From Actinomadura rifamycini DSM 43936 (lineage in GTDB: Bacteria > Actinomycetota > Actinomycetes > Streptosporangiales > Streptosporangiaceae): DNA of 64,000 nt. Each line of letters opens with the position of its first letter. The stretch's first letter is position 1. A program made the position numbers and the translations under genes. Location of the stretch: the NCBI RefSeq assembly GCF_000425065.1, contig NZ_AULB01000032.1, positions 40,536-104,535 on the forward strand. The letters are read 5' to 3'. The notes beneath the pieces were generated by a model. The model saw nothing but the letters and a program-made list of their open reading frames with translations, did no database searches and was not told where the DNA came from. This document shows, piece after piece, positions 9,305-18,543 of the stretch.

Positions 9305-11392
9305 ATGACGCCCTATCCGCCCGCGCAGCGCCAGGACATCGTCGAGGAGATCCACGGACACCGGGTCGCGGACCCGTACCGCTGGCTGGAGGACGCCGAC
9401 TCCGGCGACACCCGCGACTGGCTCGCCGCCCAGGACGCCCTGTTCCGCAAGGTCGTCGACGACCTCCCCGGGCGGGACCGGCTGCGGCGGCGGCTGCGCG
9501 AGCTGCTCGGCGCCGGCAGCGTCGGCGCCCCGGTCTGGCGCGGCGACCGGCGGTTCTTCACCCGGCGCACCGCCGACCAGGAGCACCCCGTCCTCTACAC
9601 GGTGGACCCGGACGGCGCCGAGCGGGTCCTCGTCGACCCGATCGCGCTCGACCCGGACGGCACCACCACCCTCGACGGCTGGCAGCCCGACAAGGAGGGC
9701 CGCCGCCTCGCCTACAAGATCTCCCACGGCGGCGACGAGGAGTCGCTGCTGTACGTGATGGACGTCGCGACCGGCGAGACGATCGAGGGGCCGATCGACC
9801 GCGCCCGCTACTCGGCCGTCGCGTGGCTGCCCGGCGGCGAGGCGTACTACTACACGCGGCGGCTGCACGCCCGGGACGTCCCCGAGGGCGAGGAGCAGTA
9901 CCACCGGCGTGTCTACCTGCACCGCGTCGGCACGGAGCCCGACACCGACGACGTCCTGATCTTCGGTGAGGGCCGCGACAAGACGAACTACTACGGCGTC
10001 GGCGTCAGCCGCGACGGCCGCTGGCTCACGATCTCGTCCTCGCAGGGCACCGCGCCCCGCAACGACCTGTGGATCGCCGACCTGTCCGCGTCCGCGCCCG
10101 AGCGGCCCGAGCTGCGCGCCGTCCAGGAGGGCGTGGACGCCGAGACGGGCCTGCACGTCGGGCGGGACGGGCGCGCGTACGTCTTCACGGACCGGGACGC
10201 GCCGCGCGGGCGGCTGTGCGTCGCCGACCCGGCGGACCCGTCGCCCGACACGTGGACGGACCTGGTCCCCGAGGACCCCGAGGCCGTCCTGAGCGACTTC
10301 GCGATCCTCGACGGGCTGGAGCGCCCCCGGCTCCTCGTCGGCTGGACGCGGCACGCGATCAGCGAGATCACCGTGCACGACCTGGAGACCGGGGAGCGGC
10401 TCGGGGAGGTGCCCGTGCCGGGCCTCGGCTCGATCGGCGGGATCGTCGAGCGGCCCGAGGGCGGGCACGAGGCGTGGTTCGGCTACACCGACAACGTCAC
10501 CCCCTCCTCCGTCCTGCGCTACGACGCGCGCACCGGCGAGACGACCACGTGGGCGAGCGCGCCCGGCCGCGTCGAGGTGCCGGAGATCGAGACCCGCCAG
10601 GTCGTCTACACGTCGCGGGACGGCACGGACGTACGGATGCTCGTCATGTCGGGGCCCGGGTCGGGCCCGGACGCGCCGGGGCCGCGCCCGGCGATCCTGT
10701 ACGGGTACGGCGGGTTCAACATCTCGCTCACCCCGGCGTACTCGGCGAGCATCCTGGCCTGGGTGGAGGCGGGCGGCGTCTACGCGATCGCGAACCTGCG
10801 CGGCGGCTCCGAGGAGGGCGAGGAGTGGCACCGCGCGGGCATGCGGGAGCACAAGCAGAACGTCTTCGACGACTTCCACGCCGCCGCCGAGAAGCTCATC
10901 GCCGACGGGCTCACCGCGAGCGACCGGCTGGCGATCTCCGGCGGGTCGAACGGCGGCCTGCTCGTCGGGGCCGCGCTCACGCAGCGTCCGGACCTCTACC
11001 GCGCCGTCGTGTGCTCGGCGCCCCTCCTCGACATGGTGCGGTACGAGCGGTTCGGCCTCGGCCAGACGTGGAACGACGAGTACGGGACGGCGGACGACCC
11101 GGAGGAGTTCGGCTGGCTGATCGGCTACTCGCCGTACCACCGCGTCCGTCCGGGCACCGCCTACCCGGCGACGCTGTTCACGACGTTCGGCAGCGACACC
11201 CGCGTCGACCCGCTGCACGCCCGCAAGCTGTGCGCGGCCCTGCAGCACGCGACCGCGTCCGACGCCCCGATCCTGCTGCGGAACGAGTCGGAGGTCGGGC
11301 ACTCCGCCCGGTCGGTGTCCCGCTCGGTGGACCTGACGACCGACACCCTGTCGTTCATGGCGGCCCAGACCGGACTCGATCTCGGGCGGTAG
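9305..11392 (+). CDS. Prolyl oligopeptidase (S9A family)
   Basis: A 695-residue cytoplasmic-type serine peptidase that would cut short peptides after proline. The N-terminus PYPPAQRQDIVEEIHGHRVADPYRWLED is the family hallmark. A beta-propeller region follows to about residue 420, then an alpha/beta hydrolase domain. The catalytic Ser is in SGGSNGGLLVGAAL (about residue 548), Asp in FGSDTRVDPLHARKL and His in SEVGHSARSV. The frame is open from 9218, but the conserved domain begins at the ATG at 9305, so that start is used; its ribosome site is weak. No signal peptide is seen, unlike the secreted S37 peptidase at 16.8-18.3 kb. Confidence 0.93.
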   Translation: MTPYPPAQRQDIVEEIHGHRVADPYRWLEDADSGDTRDWLAAQDALFRKVVDDLPGRDRLRRRLRELLGAGSVGAPVWRGDRRFFTRRTADQEHPVLYTVDPDGAERVLVDPIALDPDGTTTLDGWQPDKEGRRLAYKISHGGDEESLLYVMDVATGETIEGPIDRARYSAVAWLPGGEAYYYTRRLHARDVPEGEEQYHRRVYLHRVGTEPDTDDVLIFGEGRDKTNYYGVGVSRDGRWLTISSSQGTAPRNDLWIADLSASAPERPELRAVQEGVDAETGLHVGRDGRAYVFTDRDAPRGRLCVADPADPSPDTWTDLVPEDPEAVLSDFAILDGLERPRLLVGWTRHAISEITVHDLETGERLGEVPVPGLGSIGGIVERPEGGHEAWFGYTDNVTPSSVLRYDARTGETTTWASAPGRVEVPEIETRQVVYTSRDGTDVRMLVMSGPGSGPDAPGPRPAILYGYGGFNISLTPAYSASILAWVEAGGVYAIANLRGGSEEGEEWHRAGMREHKQNVFDDFHAAAEKLIADGLTASDRLAISGGSNGGLLVGAALTQRPDLYRAVVCSAPLLDMVRYERFGLGQTWNDEYGTADDPEEFGWLIGYSPYHRVRPGTAYPATLFTTFGSDTRVDPLHARKLCAALQHATASDAPILLRNESEVGHSARSVSRSVDLTTDTLSFMAAQTGLDLGR

Positions 11393-11422
11393 GAGCCGCC
11401 CTCACCGGGTAAACGGCCGGTG

Positions 11423-11983
11423 ATGGCGGCACCACCCCTCCTGACGTTCGGGCACGGGACGGCCGGGCGCGACGAGCTGGCCCGGCTCCTGGACGGCGCG
11501 GGCGTGCGCGCCGTCGTGGACGTGCGGACGGCGCCGGGCAGCCGCCGCAACCCGGACGTGCGGCGCGACGCGCTGTCCGCGTGGCTCCCGGACGCGGGCG
11601 TCCGGTACCGCTGGGAGAAGCGGCTCGGCGGCTTCCGCCGGGCCGCGCCCGACTCCCCCGACACGTTCTGGCGCAACGCCTCCTTCCGCGGCTACGCCGG
11701 GCACACCCGCGACCCGGACTTCCTCGCCGCCATGGACGGCCTGCTGCGCGAGGCGGAGCGGGACCGGACGGCCGTCATGTGCGGCGAGTCGGTGTGGTGG
11801 CGGTGCCACCGGCGCCTCATCGCCGACTTCGCGGTCCTGGCGCGCGGCCGTCCCGTCCTGCATCTCGCGCACGACGGGCGCCTCACCGAGCATCCGCCCA
11901 CGCCGGGCGCGCGGCTGCGCGGCGACGGCCTGCTCGTCTACGACGGCGACCCGTCCGCTCAGCGCAGCGGTTTCTCGATGTAG
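11423..11983 (+). CDS. DUF488-family protein
   Basis: A 186-residue DUF488 protein, seen from LLTFGHGTAGRDELARLL, VVDVRTAPGSRRNP, the FRGYAGH segment and the conserved Cys/His motif AVMCGESVWWRCHRRLIADF. The biochemical function of the family is not established. A GTG at 11420 directly precedes the ATG at 11423. The gene follows the prolyl oligopeptidase by 30 bp and may be co-transcribed with it. Its last 25 bases overlap the 3' end of the convergent acetyltransferase. Confidence 0.85.
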   Translation: MAAPPLLTFGHGTAGRDELARLLDGAGVRAVVDVRTAPGSRRNPDVRRDALSAWLPDAGVRYRWEKRLGGFRRAAPDSPDTFWRNASFRGYAGHTRDPDFLAAMDGLLREAERDRTAVMCGESVWWRCHRRLIADFAVLARGRPVLHLAHDGRLTEHPPTPGARLRGDGLLVYDGDPSAQRSGFSM

Positions 11984-12564
11984 ATGTTGACGATGCCGCC
12001 GATCATCTCGCGGCGCTTCTCCGTCCAGCCGAAGCGGCGGTAGAGGGCGAGCGCGGGTTCCTGGAGTTCGGTCGTGTCGGCGCGCAGGACCCGGTAGCCG
12101 AGTTCGGCGGCGCGCTGCTCGAGGGCGGTGACGACGGCGGCGCCGTAGCCGCGGCGCTGCACCGCGGGCAGCACCCGCAGCCGCACCATCTCCACGGCGT
12201 CGAGGCCGGCGCCGCCGAGCGAGAAGCCGCCGAAGGCACGCGCGTGCCCGCCGGGGACGAGGTCGGCGCGGCGCAGGCCGCCCATGGCGACGATGCCGCC
12301 GCCGGCCTCGCCGACGAGGAACTCGCCGTCGTTGCGGAGGTAGATGTCCTCCATCCGGAAGAAGTCGTGGTCGTAGTACACGCCGTCGCCGGGGCGCAGC
12401 CCGACCTGGGCGAGCCCTTCGCGGTGCAGCGCGAGGACGACGCCGTGGTCGGCGGCGCGGTAGCGGCGCAGGCGCAGTTCGCCGAACCGCCATTCGGGGG
12501 GCTCGTCCGCGAGGCGGACGAGGGTGCGGGCGCCCTGCCAGGGGGCGTCTTCCGAGGTCGTCAT
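11959..12564 (-). CDS. GNAT-family N-acetyltransferase
   Basis: A 201-residue acetyl-CoA-dependent transferase. The GNAT acetyl-CoA motif is MVRLRVLPAVQRRGYGAAVVTALEQRA (R/Q-x-x-G-x-G/A form) and the C-terminal strand-helix is ALALYRRFGWTEKRREM. The first 60 residues are less conserved. The substrate cannot be told from sequence. The start ATG at 12564 lies 7 bp after the stop of the XRE/TPR regulator upstream on the same strand, so the two are probably one transcript. Its 3' end overlaps the DUF488 gene tail to tail. Confidence 0.88.
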   Translation of the reverse strand: MTTSEDAPWQGARTLVRLADEPPEWRFGELRLRRYRAADHGVVLALHREGLAQVGLRPGDGVYYDHDFFRMEDIYLRNDGEFLVGEAGGGIVAMGGLRRADLVPGGHARAFGGFSLGGAGLDAVEMVRLRVLPAVQRRGYGAAVVTALEQRAAELGYRVLRADTTELQEPALALYRRFGWTEKRREMIGGIVNIYIEKPLR

Positions 12565-12571
12565 GCCGGCG

Positions 12572-14233
12572 TCAGACCTGTTCGGCCGGCGGGACGGACG
12601 GGGTCTCCTGCGCGGGGCTCGTCACCCACGGGCCGGACAGCGCCTCGTAGAAGTCCTGCAGCCCGGGGGCGTCGGAGCCGTGCTTGGCGGCGACGGCCGC
12701 GCCGATCTGCCGCGCGCGGTGCACGAGGATGTCGGACCGGTGGTCGGCGGGCAGGTCGAGGATGGCTTCCTGCCCGGCGGCGAGGGCCGCCTCCGGCTCG
12801 CCCGCGTGCAGCCTGCAGGTGGCGCGGTCGAGGCGGACGAGCGTCCGGTCGACGCGGTCGGTGGGCTCGTACAGGGTGAGGGCGTGGCTGAGCACCTCGT
12901 CGCCGCTCTTGTGGTCGCCGAGGCTGGTGAAGGTGTCGCCCTCGTAGAACGCCATCTGCCGGTCGGTGAAGCCGAACACCAGGTCGCCGGTGTCGGACTT
13001 GGACAGCTGGTCGAACACCGAGCGTCCGCGCACCAGGGCGCGGCGGGCGCTCGGCGCGGCGTCGCCCCGGCCGCGCATCGCCAGCATGCCCAGCGCGCGG
13101 GCCTCCACGGCGGGCGCCATCGCGGCGGCCACCCCCGGGGTGCGGCCGGCGAGGTCCTGCGCCTTGCGCGCGAGGTGCAGGGCCTCGCGGGGGTCGCCGT
13201 AGTACATCGGGACGAGCGACTCCCGGACCGTCACCCAGGCGCGGAGCTGCCGGTCGCCGGTCTCGTCGGCGGCGGTCCGCGCCGTCCGGAAGAACGAGCG
13301 GGCCAGCCGGTGGTCGCCCAGGTTGATCATGATCAGCCCGGACAGCCCGGACAGCTGCGCCGCGATCCGGCACAGCCGTTCCTGGAGCTCCACGGGCTGC
13401 CGCTGGTCGCACATGCGCCGCACCTCGCTGAAGTCCAGCAGCACGTCGCACAGCATCCGCAGGGACGGCGTCGCCTGGTACTGGCGGCCGTAGCCGTAGG
13501 TGGTCTCCTCCCACTGGTCGAGCATGGTCGGCGAAACGGTCGCGCCGACGAGGGTGTCGTCCATCTTGCGTCGCAGGCTGTCGACCGTCCCGAGGATCTG
13601 GCCGTCGAGCGTGACGCCCGCTCCGGCCAGCAACTGCAGAAGGGTTCTGCGGAGCACGATGTCCTCCTCTCCCACATCAATGGTCAGGGGGCCGTCGGCG
13701 CGGTCGGGGCCCCGGAGGTCGTTGGCGGCGGGCCGGGGACCGTCCCCGGCCCGGGGCACGATCGCCCCGACGAGCGGACGTCCGTCGGGTTCCCGGACCG
13801 CCGCGGGCCGCTCGGGCGCGCGCGGCGGGGGCGCCGCGGCGGCGGCGCCGGCACGGGCCGCGTGGCCGCGGCCGCAGATGCAGGGACCCTGGTAGTCCAG
13901 CTCGTGGGGCTCCACCCGGTAGACGGCGCAGAGGTAGTGGAGGTACTCGGGGCCGGGTCGTTTGTAGCCGCTCTCGTAGGCCGACAGCAGCGTCTCCCCC
14001 AGCCGGGGCAGCGGCTTGCCGTCGATCTCGTACAGCGCTTTGACCTGGGCGACGATGTCGGAGAGCGCGACGCCGTGGGAGAGCCGGTGCGACTTGATCC
14101 GGCTCGTGCCGAACAGCGGGGCGCACTGTTCGTGGATCTCGCGTGCGATCTGCGCGGGGCCGCGCCCGCGGGCGAGCCCGTGCGCGCGGATCCGGCGCGC
14201 GACGTCCGTCTCTTTCCGGGGGGGTTCCGACAT
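12572..14233 (-). CDS. XRE-family transcriptional regulator with TPR-like C-terminal region
   Basis: 553 residues. The N-terminal 120 residues hold an HTH of XRE type with an insertion (VARRIRAHGLARGRGPAQIAREIHE, then LPRLGETLLSAYESGYKRPGPEYLHYLCAVYRVEPHEL), followed by a CICGRGH motif and a low-complexity Ala/Pro linker. Residues about 200-530 are helical and repeat-like, with stretches such as ALHLARKAQDLAGR and ALTLYEPTDRVDRTLVRLDRATCRLHAGEPEAALAAG, as in the TPR-containing sensor regulators of actinomycetes. The ATG at 14233 is preceded by GGAGG; an earlier ATG at 14305 is less likely. It precedes the acetyltransferase gene by 7 bp and faces a small hypothetical gene across a 410-bp gap with two palindromes, plausible operators. 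Confidence 0.85.
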   Translation of the reverse strand: MSEPPRKETDVARRIRAHGLARGRGPAQIAREIHEQCAPLFGTSRIKSHRLSHGVALSDIVAQVKALYEIDGKPLPRLGETLLSAYESGYKRPGPEYLHYLCAVYRVEPHELDYQGPCICGRGHAARAGAAAAAPPPRAPERPAAVREPDGRPLVGAIVPRAGDGPRPAANDLRGPDRADGPLTIDVGEEDIVLRRTLLQLLAGAGVTLDGQILGTVDSLRRKMDDTLVGATVSPTMLDQWEETTYGYGRQYQATPSLRMLCDVLLDFSEVRRMCDQRQPVELQERLCRIAAQLSGLSGLIMINLGDHRLARSFFRTARTAADETGDRQLRAWVTVRESLVPMYYGDPREALHLARKAQDLAGRTPGVAAAMAPAVEARALGMLAMRGRGDAAPSARRALVRGRSVFDQLSKSDTGDLVFGFTDRQMAFYEGDTFTSLGDHKSGDEVLSHALTLYEPTDRVDRTLVRLDRATCRLHAGEPEAALAAGQEAILDLPADHRSDILVHRARQIGAAVAAKHGSDAPGLQDFYEALSGPWVTSPAQETPSVPPAEQV

Positions 14234-14328
14234 CGCCTCCGGCCTCCTCACCGTCCTGCCGACACGTTCGTCGTCACCCCGGGGAGAGGTGATCGTCCCT
14301 GCCACAGCGACCGGTTACCAATTGGCCA

Positions 14329-14345
14329 CGAGAGATAATCTCTCG
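14329..14345. promoter_or_regulatory. Inverted repeat upstream of the XRE/TPR gene
   Basis: CGAGAGA-TAA-TCTCTCG: 7-bp arms around a 3-nt centre, about 95 bp upstream of the regulator's ATG and in an AT-richer patch. It could be an operator; nothing in the sequence proves which protein binds. Confidence 0.4.
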
Positions 14346-14523
14346 CGCACGCAGCGTAACCCCGGGGGCAAGGCCGGCCAAGCTTTTCCCGTCGAGAGGA
14401 AGGGCTTCGGGGTGATCCTCGCCACCCAGGGTAGAGATTCTTCCTCCGAGGGAGGGGAAGCTTCTCCCACCGGGTGAAACCTCTGTACTTCGGCGTGCGC
14501 GCGGGCCCTTGACCCGGCAGTGT

Positions 14524-14539
14524 GAGAATTGCAATTCTC
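14524..14539. promoter_or_regulatory. Perfect AT-centred 16-bp palindrome (candidate operator)
   Basis: GAGAATTGCAATTCTC reads identically on both strands and stands out in a GC-rich background. It lies in the 410-bp gap between the divergent XRE/TPR gene and the small gene at 14644, 105 bp upstream of the latter. The half-site (GTGAGA) recalls the palindrome at 40071 beside another XRE module. Operator function is inference. Confidence 0.5.
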
Positions 14540-14643
14540 GCCGGGAGTAACGGACCGGATCCGCTGAGTCGATCATCGACGGGCGCGGCCGGGGCGCGGC
14601 GCGGGAACCCCCGCGGCGCCGCGATGGAGGAAGGGGTGCGAAG

Positions 14644-15090
14644 GTGGGCAGCGACGAACGCGTCGGCTACCTGCAGGAGCTGGAGCGCGAGCTCGGCACG
14701 CGCGGACTCGTCGCGCGCGTGGTCCGGACCCGCTCCGGGCCGGCGTTCCTGCGGGTGGTGAACCCGGCGGCCGCGAGCCTCGCCGAGGACGTCACCTGCG
14801 CGCCGGTCCCCGACGGCCGCGACCACTACTACTGGTGGTCGTGGGGCGAGCGGATGGTCCGCGTGGGCGACCCGGACGCCGCCGCGCGCAAACTCGCGCA
14901 CGTCCTGCAGCCGCTGGCCCCCGCCTGCGACCTCCCCGTCGACACCTCCCTCGACCGCGCACTCGACGCCCGCGGGCCCGGCCGGGAGCCGGTCCGCGAG
15001 CACCCCGACGTCCGCGAGCACCGGGAGCCGGCGGCGTGCGAGCGCCGCGCGCCGGTGCCCGCGGGAGAGCGGCCGCCGAGCCGCTGCTGA
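14644..15090 (+). CDS. Small hypothetical protein
   Basis: 148 residues starting from a GTG with GGAAGGGG upstream. The first 90 residues look folded (YLQELERELGTRGLVARVVRT, VVNPAAASLAEDVTCAPV, HYYWWSWGERMVRVGDPDAAARKLAHVL); the last 50 are Arg/Pro/Glu-rich and probably disordered. No known enzymatic motif, signal peptide or membrane segment. Small proteins of this kind are frequent next to XRE regulators in actinomycetes, and this one is divergent from such a regulator, so a regulatory partnership is possible but unproven. Confidence 0.65.
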   Translation: MGSDERVGYLQELERELGTRGLVARVVRTRSGPAFLRVVNPAAASLAEDVTCAPVPDGRDHYYWWSWGERMVRVGDPDAAARKLAHVLQPLAPACDLPVDTSLDRALDARGPGREPVREHPDVREHREPAACERRAPVPAGERPPSRC

Positions 15091-15318
15091 GACCGGGCGC
15101 GCCCCGCGGGCCGCGGCCGGAACGGCGCGGTGGCCGCGGAACGCGGGGCGCGTTCGCCGAGCCGGCCCTCCCCGGCCAGGACGTGATGCTTCCCCTGCCG
15201 TGACACTTCGGGCGCGGCGCGCGATCCGATCGTGACCGTCCCCTACGATCAAGATCGAGCCCGCCGCGCGTCCACGGCGAGGTGTCACGACACCCACACT
15301 GGCCGGGGAGGGTTCGTC

Positions 15319-16323
15319 ATGCCGCTCGCCTCGATCGCGTCCGCCGCGCCTCCCTGGGCGCAGGCCGGGTCCCCCGAGACGGCGTGCGGCGACCGGTCGC
15401 CGTCCGCCGCGTGCCGGATCGTCTGGAACGTCTCCCACAACCCCGACTTCACCCGCTTCTACGCGACCTGGCTCGACGGCCCGCTCACCACCCTGTTCTG
15501 GGTCGTCGTGACGTTCGCCGCCGCGCTCGTCCTGCGGAACCTCGCCCACCGGGCGATCACCCGGGTGACCCTCCGGATGGCGGAGGGCACGATGACGGAG
15601 CGCGCCCGGGAGCGGTCGCGGTCCGCGTTCGCCGGCAGCCCGGTCCTGCTCAACCGGCGCCGCTCCCAGCGCGCGCAGACGCTCGGGTCGGTGCTGCGCT
15701 CCATCGCGTCCGTCGTCATCATCGGGACGGCCGCGTTCAGCATCCTCGGCTCGCTCGGGCTCGACCTGACGCCCGTGCTGGCGAGCGCGAGCGTCATCGG
15801 CGTCGCCGTCGGGTTCGGCGCGCAGAACATCGTCAAGGACCTCCTCGCCGGGCTGTTCATGCTGCTCGAGGACCAGTACGGCGTCGGCGACGTCATCGAC
15901 GTCGGCACCGCCAAGGGGACGGTCGAGGCGGTCACGCTGCGGGTCACCCGGATGCGCGACGTCAACGGCGTCGTCTGGTACGTCCCGAACGGCGAGATCA
16001 AGAAGGTCGGCAACGAGTCGCAGAACTGGGGCCGCGCCGTCCTGGACGTCCCGGTCGACGTCCACGAGGACACCGACAAGGTGAAGGCGCTGCTGAAGGG
16101 CGCCGCGGACGAGCTGGCGGCGGACGCGTCGTGGTGCGACCTCGTCCTGGAGGAGCCGTCGGTCTGGGGCGTGCAGGCCCTCGCCGGGGACGCCGTCGTC
16201 ATCCGCGTCGTCCTCAAGACCGCCCCCGGACGGCAGGGCGACGTCGCCCGCGAGCTGCGGGAACGCGTCAAGCGCTCGTTCGACGAGGCGGGCGTCGCCG
16301 TCGCGACCCCCGCCTCCCCGTGA
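15319..16323 (+). CDS. MscS-family mechanosensitive channel
   Basis: A 334-residue integral membrane protein that would open under membrane tension to release solutes during osmotic downshock. A short extracytoplasmic N-terminus is followed by a first segment (TTLFWVVVTFAAALVLRNLA), a second (IASVVIIGTAAFSILGSLGL), and the pore-lining helix with the family signature SVIGVAVGFGAQNIVKDLLAG. The beta domain follows (YGVGDVIDVGTAKGTVEAVTLRVTRMRD, YVPNGEIKKVGN) and then the cytoplasmic alpha-beta cage. The frame opens at 15232, but the ATG at 15319 has GGGAGGG 8 nt upstream and is preferred. It is followed after 57 bp by glbO on the same strand. Confidence 0.92.
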   Translation: MPLASIASAAPPWAQAGSPETACGDRSPSAACRIVWNVSHNPDFTRFYATWLDGPLTTLFWVVVTFAAALVLRNLAHRAITRVTLRMAEGTMTERARERSRSAFAGSPVLLNRRRSQRAQTLGSVLRSIASVVIIGTAAFSILGSLGLDLTPVLASASVIGVAVGFGAQNIVKDLLAGLFMLLEDQYGVGDVIDVGTAKGTVEAVTLRVTRMRDVNGVVWYVPNGEIKKVGNESQNWGRAVLDVPVDVHEDTDKVKALLKGAADELAADASWCDLVLEEPSVWGVQALAGDAVVIRVVLKTAPGRQGDVARELRERVKRSFDEAGVAVATPASP

Positions 16324-16380
16324 CCGCGGTGCCGGACCGGCGCCGGGAAAGGCGATCTCTCGCATAGGGTGGGACGCGCT

Positions 16381-16764
16381 ATGACGGAAAAGGTGACCTT
16401 CTACGAGGCGGTCGGCGGCGAGGAGACCTTCCGCCGGCTGGTCCGCCGCTTCTACGAGGGCGTGGCCGAGGACCCGGACCTGCGCGCCCTCTACCCCGAG
16501 GAGGATCTCGGCCCCGCGGAGGAGCGGCTGCGGCTGTTCCTGATCCAGTACTGGGGCGGCCCGAACACCTACAGCGAGCGGCGCGGGCACCCGCGGCTGC
16601 GGATGCGGCACGTCCCGTTCGTCATCGGGCAGGCGGAGCGCGACGCCTGGCTGCGGCACATGCGCGACGCCGTGGACGAGCTGGAGCTGCCCCCCGAGCT
16701 GGAGCAGATGCTCTGGAACTACTTCACGATGGCCGCCAACTCCCTGGTGAACGCACCCACGTGA
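16381..16764 (+). CDS. glbO: Group II truncated haemoglobin
   Basis: 127 residues, the usual size for a 2-on-2 globin. Group II features are visible: FYEGVAEDPDLRALYPEEDL in the B/C region (Tyr at B10), QYWGGPNTYSERRGHPRLRMRHVPF around the proximal His, and the Trp in DAWLRHM (G8). These haem proteins bind O2 and are linked to oxygen delivery or reactive oxygen/nitrogen chemistry. The ATG at 16381 begins the conserved domain and GGTGGG lies upstream. The gene ends just before a perfect hairpin shared with the convergent peptidase gene. Confidence 0.92.
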   Translation: MTEKVTFYEAVGGEETFRRLVRRFYEGVAEDPDLRALYPEEDLGPAEERLRLFLIQYWGGPNTYSERRGHPRLRMRHVPFVIGQAERDAWLRHMRDAVDELELPPELEQMLWNYFTMAANSLVNAPT

Positions 16765-16806
16765 CGGCGTAGGCCGCACCTTGCGGCGGGCGGCTGCCCG
16801 GCCGGC

Positions 16807-16840
16807 CCCGCGGCGGGACGCCGGAGCGCCCCGCCGCGGG
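16807..16840. terminator. Bidirectional hairpin terminator between glbO and the S37 peptidase
   Basis: An 11-bp perfect inverted repeat (CCCGCGGCGGG at 16807-16817, complement at 16830-16840) with a 12-nt loop in the 84-bp gap between two convergent genes. It could serve both strands. Confidence 0.65.
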
Positions 16841-16848
16841 ACGGACGG

Positions 16849-18261
16849 CTACAGCCGCGGCCGCTGCGTCTGCAGCGGGTCGTCGGCCGCAGGGCCGGTC
16901 CGCAGCGTGCGCGGCTCGTCCTGGACGCCCGCCCAGCGCCGCACGTCCGACTCGGCGTCCGCGCGCTGCTCCGCGGGCAGCCGGGCGATCAGCCGCGCGC
17001 TGTGGTTCTGCCCGGGCGCCACGTACACGTCGGAGTCACGCGCGCCCTTGCCCAGCCGGAACGGCTCGGCGCCCCACGGGTCGTTCTCGCCGTACACGAA
17101 CAGCATGTGCTCGGCGTTGCCCCGCACCCACCGGTCGATGTCCCGCATCGCGCGGCCGTGGTCGAACCGCATCGGGATGTCGCGCGGCACGTACGTCCGC
17201 GGCTGGTAGCTCGACTCGTGCCGCAGCAGCGGCCGCAGGTTCCGGAACTCCGGCTTCGGCCACCCCAGCTGCGTGCCCGCCTGGTAGTAGTACGGGACGT
17301 ACGGCTCGAGCCCCTGGTCGGTGTAGAACGACAGGCCCGACACGGCGTCGAGCGCCGCGTAGATCTCGTCGTCCGACGCGGTCGCCGCGGGCAGGTCCGC
17401 GCAGTCGGACTCGAGGCTGTACTGCCAGAACGCCCACTCGAAGTCCATCACCGAGTTCTCGAACGCCCGGTCGGGCGTCCGCAGGATCTCGAACGTCCAG
17501 CCGTTCTCCTTCGCGGCCGCCGCGAACCGCTCGAGCATCGCCGGCCGCCGCTTGAGGAACTCCCGGGCGAGCGCCTTCACGTGCGCGTTGCACTCCGGGC
17601 TCCCGACCGTCTCGAAGAACGCGTCGTAGGCCCGGTCGTCCTGGTTCCGCACGTCGTTCGGCGCCACGTACACGACGCTGCCGTCCACGTCGTCCGGGTA
17701 GAAGCGCTTGTGGTAGACGGCCGTCATGCCGCCCTTGCTGGCGCCCGTCGTGATCCACTTGCCGGTGTAGATCCGGTCGAGGGCCTCGATGATGCGGTGC
17801 TGGTCGGTCGCGGCCTGCCAGATCGTGTCCTTGCGCCAGTCCGCCGGCTCGGGCCGCGACGGGCTGAAGTACCGGTACTCCATCGAGACCTGGTTGCCGT
17901 TCACCAGCGCGGTGGGCTCGGCCGTGAACATGGTCTCGGGCGTGTGGTAGCCGCTGGTGTAGAAGACCGTCGGCCGGTCGGTCGAGACGTGCTGGAGCAT
18001 GATCCGCTGCTCGAACCACCGCCCCGACGGCTTGCGGTGGTCGACGGGCTGCCGGTAGGTGAGCCAGAACCACCGCTGCCCGGGGATCGTCGACGGCTTC
18101 TCCGTCACCTCCATGCCCGGGACGGCGTCGAGCCGGGCGGCGATGTCGCCCGCCTGCGCCGTGGCCTGCGTCGTGGTCGCCGCCTGCGCGGAGGTGAGGC
18201 CGGTTCCGGCCAGCCCCGCCGCCAGCAGCAGCGCCACCGCCCCTTGTGAGACGCGCCGCAT
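16849..18261 (-). CDS. Secreted S37-family (PS-10 type) aminopeptidase
   Basis: 470 residues. The N-terminus has a Sec-type signal peptide (MRRVSQGAVALLLAAGLAG... with cleavage near AQAAT). The mature part matches the Streptomyces S37/tripeptidyl-aminopeptidase family: RWFWLTYRQPVDHRKP, WITTGASKGGMTAVYHKRFYPDDVDGSVVYVAP with the nucleophile Ser, YGENDPWGAEPF with the Asp, and APGQNHSARL with the His. It would trim peptides outside the cell. The ATG at 18261 has AAAGGGA upstream, better than one at 18291. The 280 bp before it contain no other gene and should hold its promoter. Confidence 0.9.
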   Translation of the reverse strand: MRRVSQGAVALLLAAGLAGTGLTSAQAATTTQATAQAGDIAARLDAVPGMEVTEKPSTIPGQRWFWLTYRQPVDHRKPSGRWFEQRIMLQHVSTDRPTVFYTSGYHTPETMFTAEPTALVNGNQVSMEYRYFSPSRPEPADWRKDTIWQAATDQHRIIEALDRIYTGKWITTGASKGGMTAVYHKRFYPDDVDGSVVYVAPNDVRNQDDRAYDAFFETVGSPECNAHVKALAREFLKRRPAMLERFAAAAKENGWTFEILRTPDRAFENSVMDFEWAFWQYSLESDCADLPAATASDDEIYAALDAVSGLSFYTDQGLEPYVPYYYQAGTQLGWPKPEFRNLRPLLRHESSYQPRTYVPRDIPMRFDHGRAMRDIDRWVRGNAEHMLFVYGENDPWGAEPFRLGKGARDSDVYVAPGQNHSARLIARLPAEQRADAESDVRRWAGVQDEPRTLRTGPAADDPLQTQRPRL

Positions 18262-18543
18262 TGTGTCCCTTTCCACGTGGGTTCGCCACATTTGCGTCGC
18301 GACACTAGAGCGAAAACCCGGGCAAAAACGGATTCCTGCGCCGCTCGTTACTTATCCGTGATCACCCAGTGTCATGCGGACGGCGATCGAACTTTCCCTA
18401 GGAAGGGCGGAAAGAAGACACCCGTGACACCGCCGCGCCCTGGAACGACCGGACGCCGACGCCCACGCGCCCCACGCCGCACCGGAGATCAACGGGAGCG
18501 GCACACGCCAGGCAGGCGGTCCGCGGACCGGCCGGGTCGTCGG

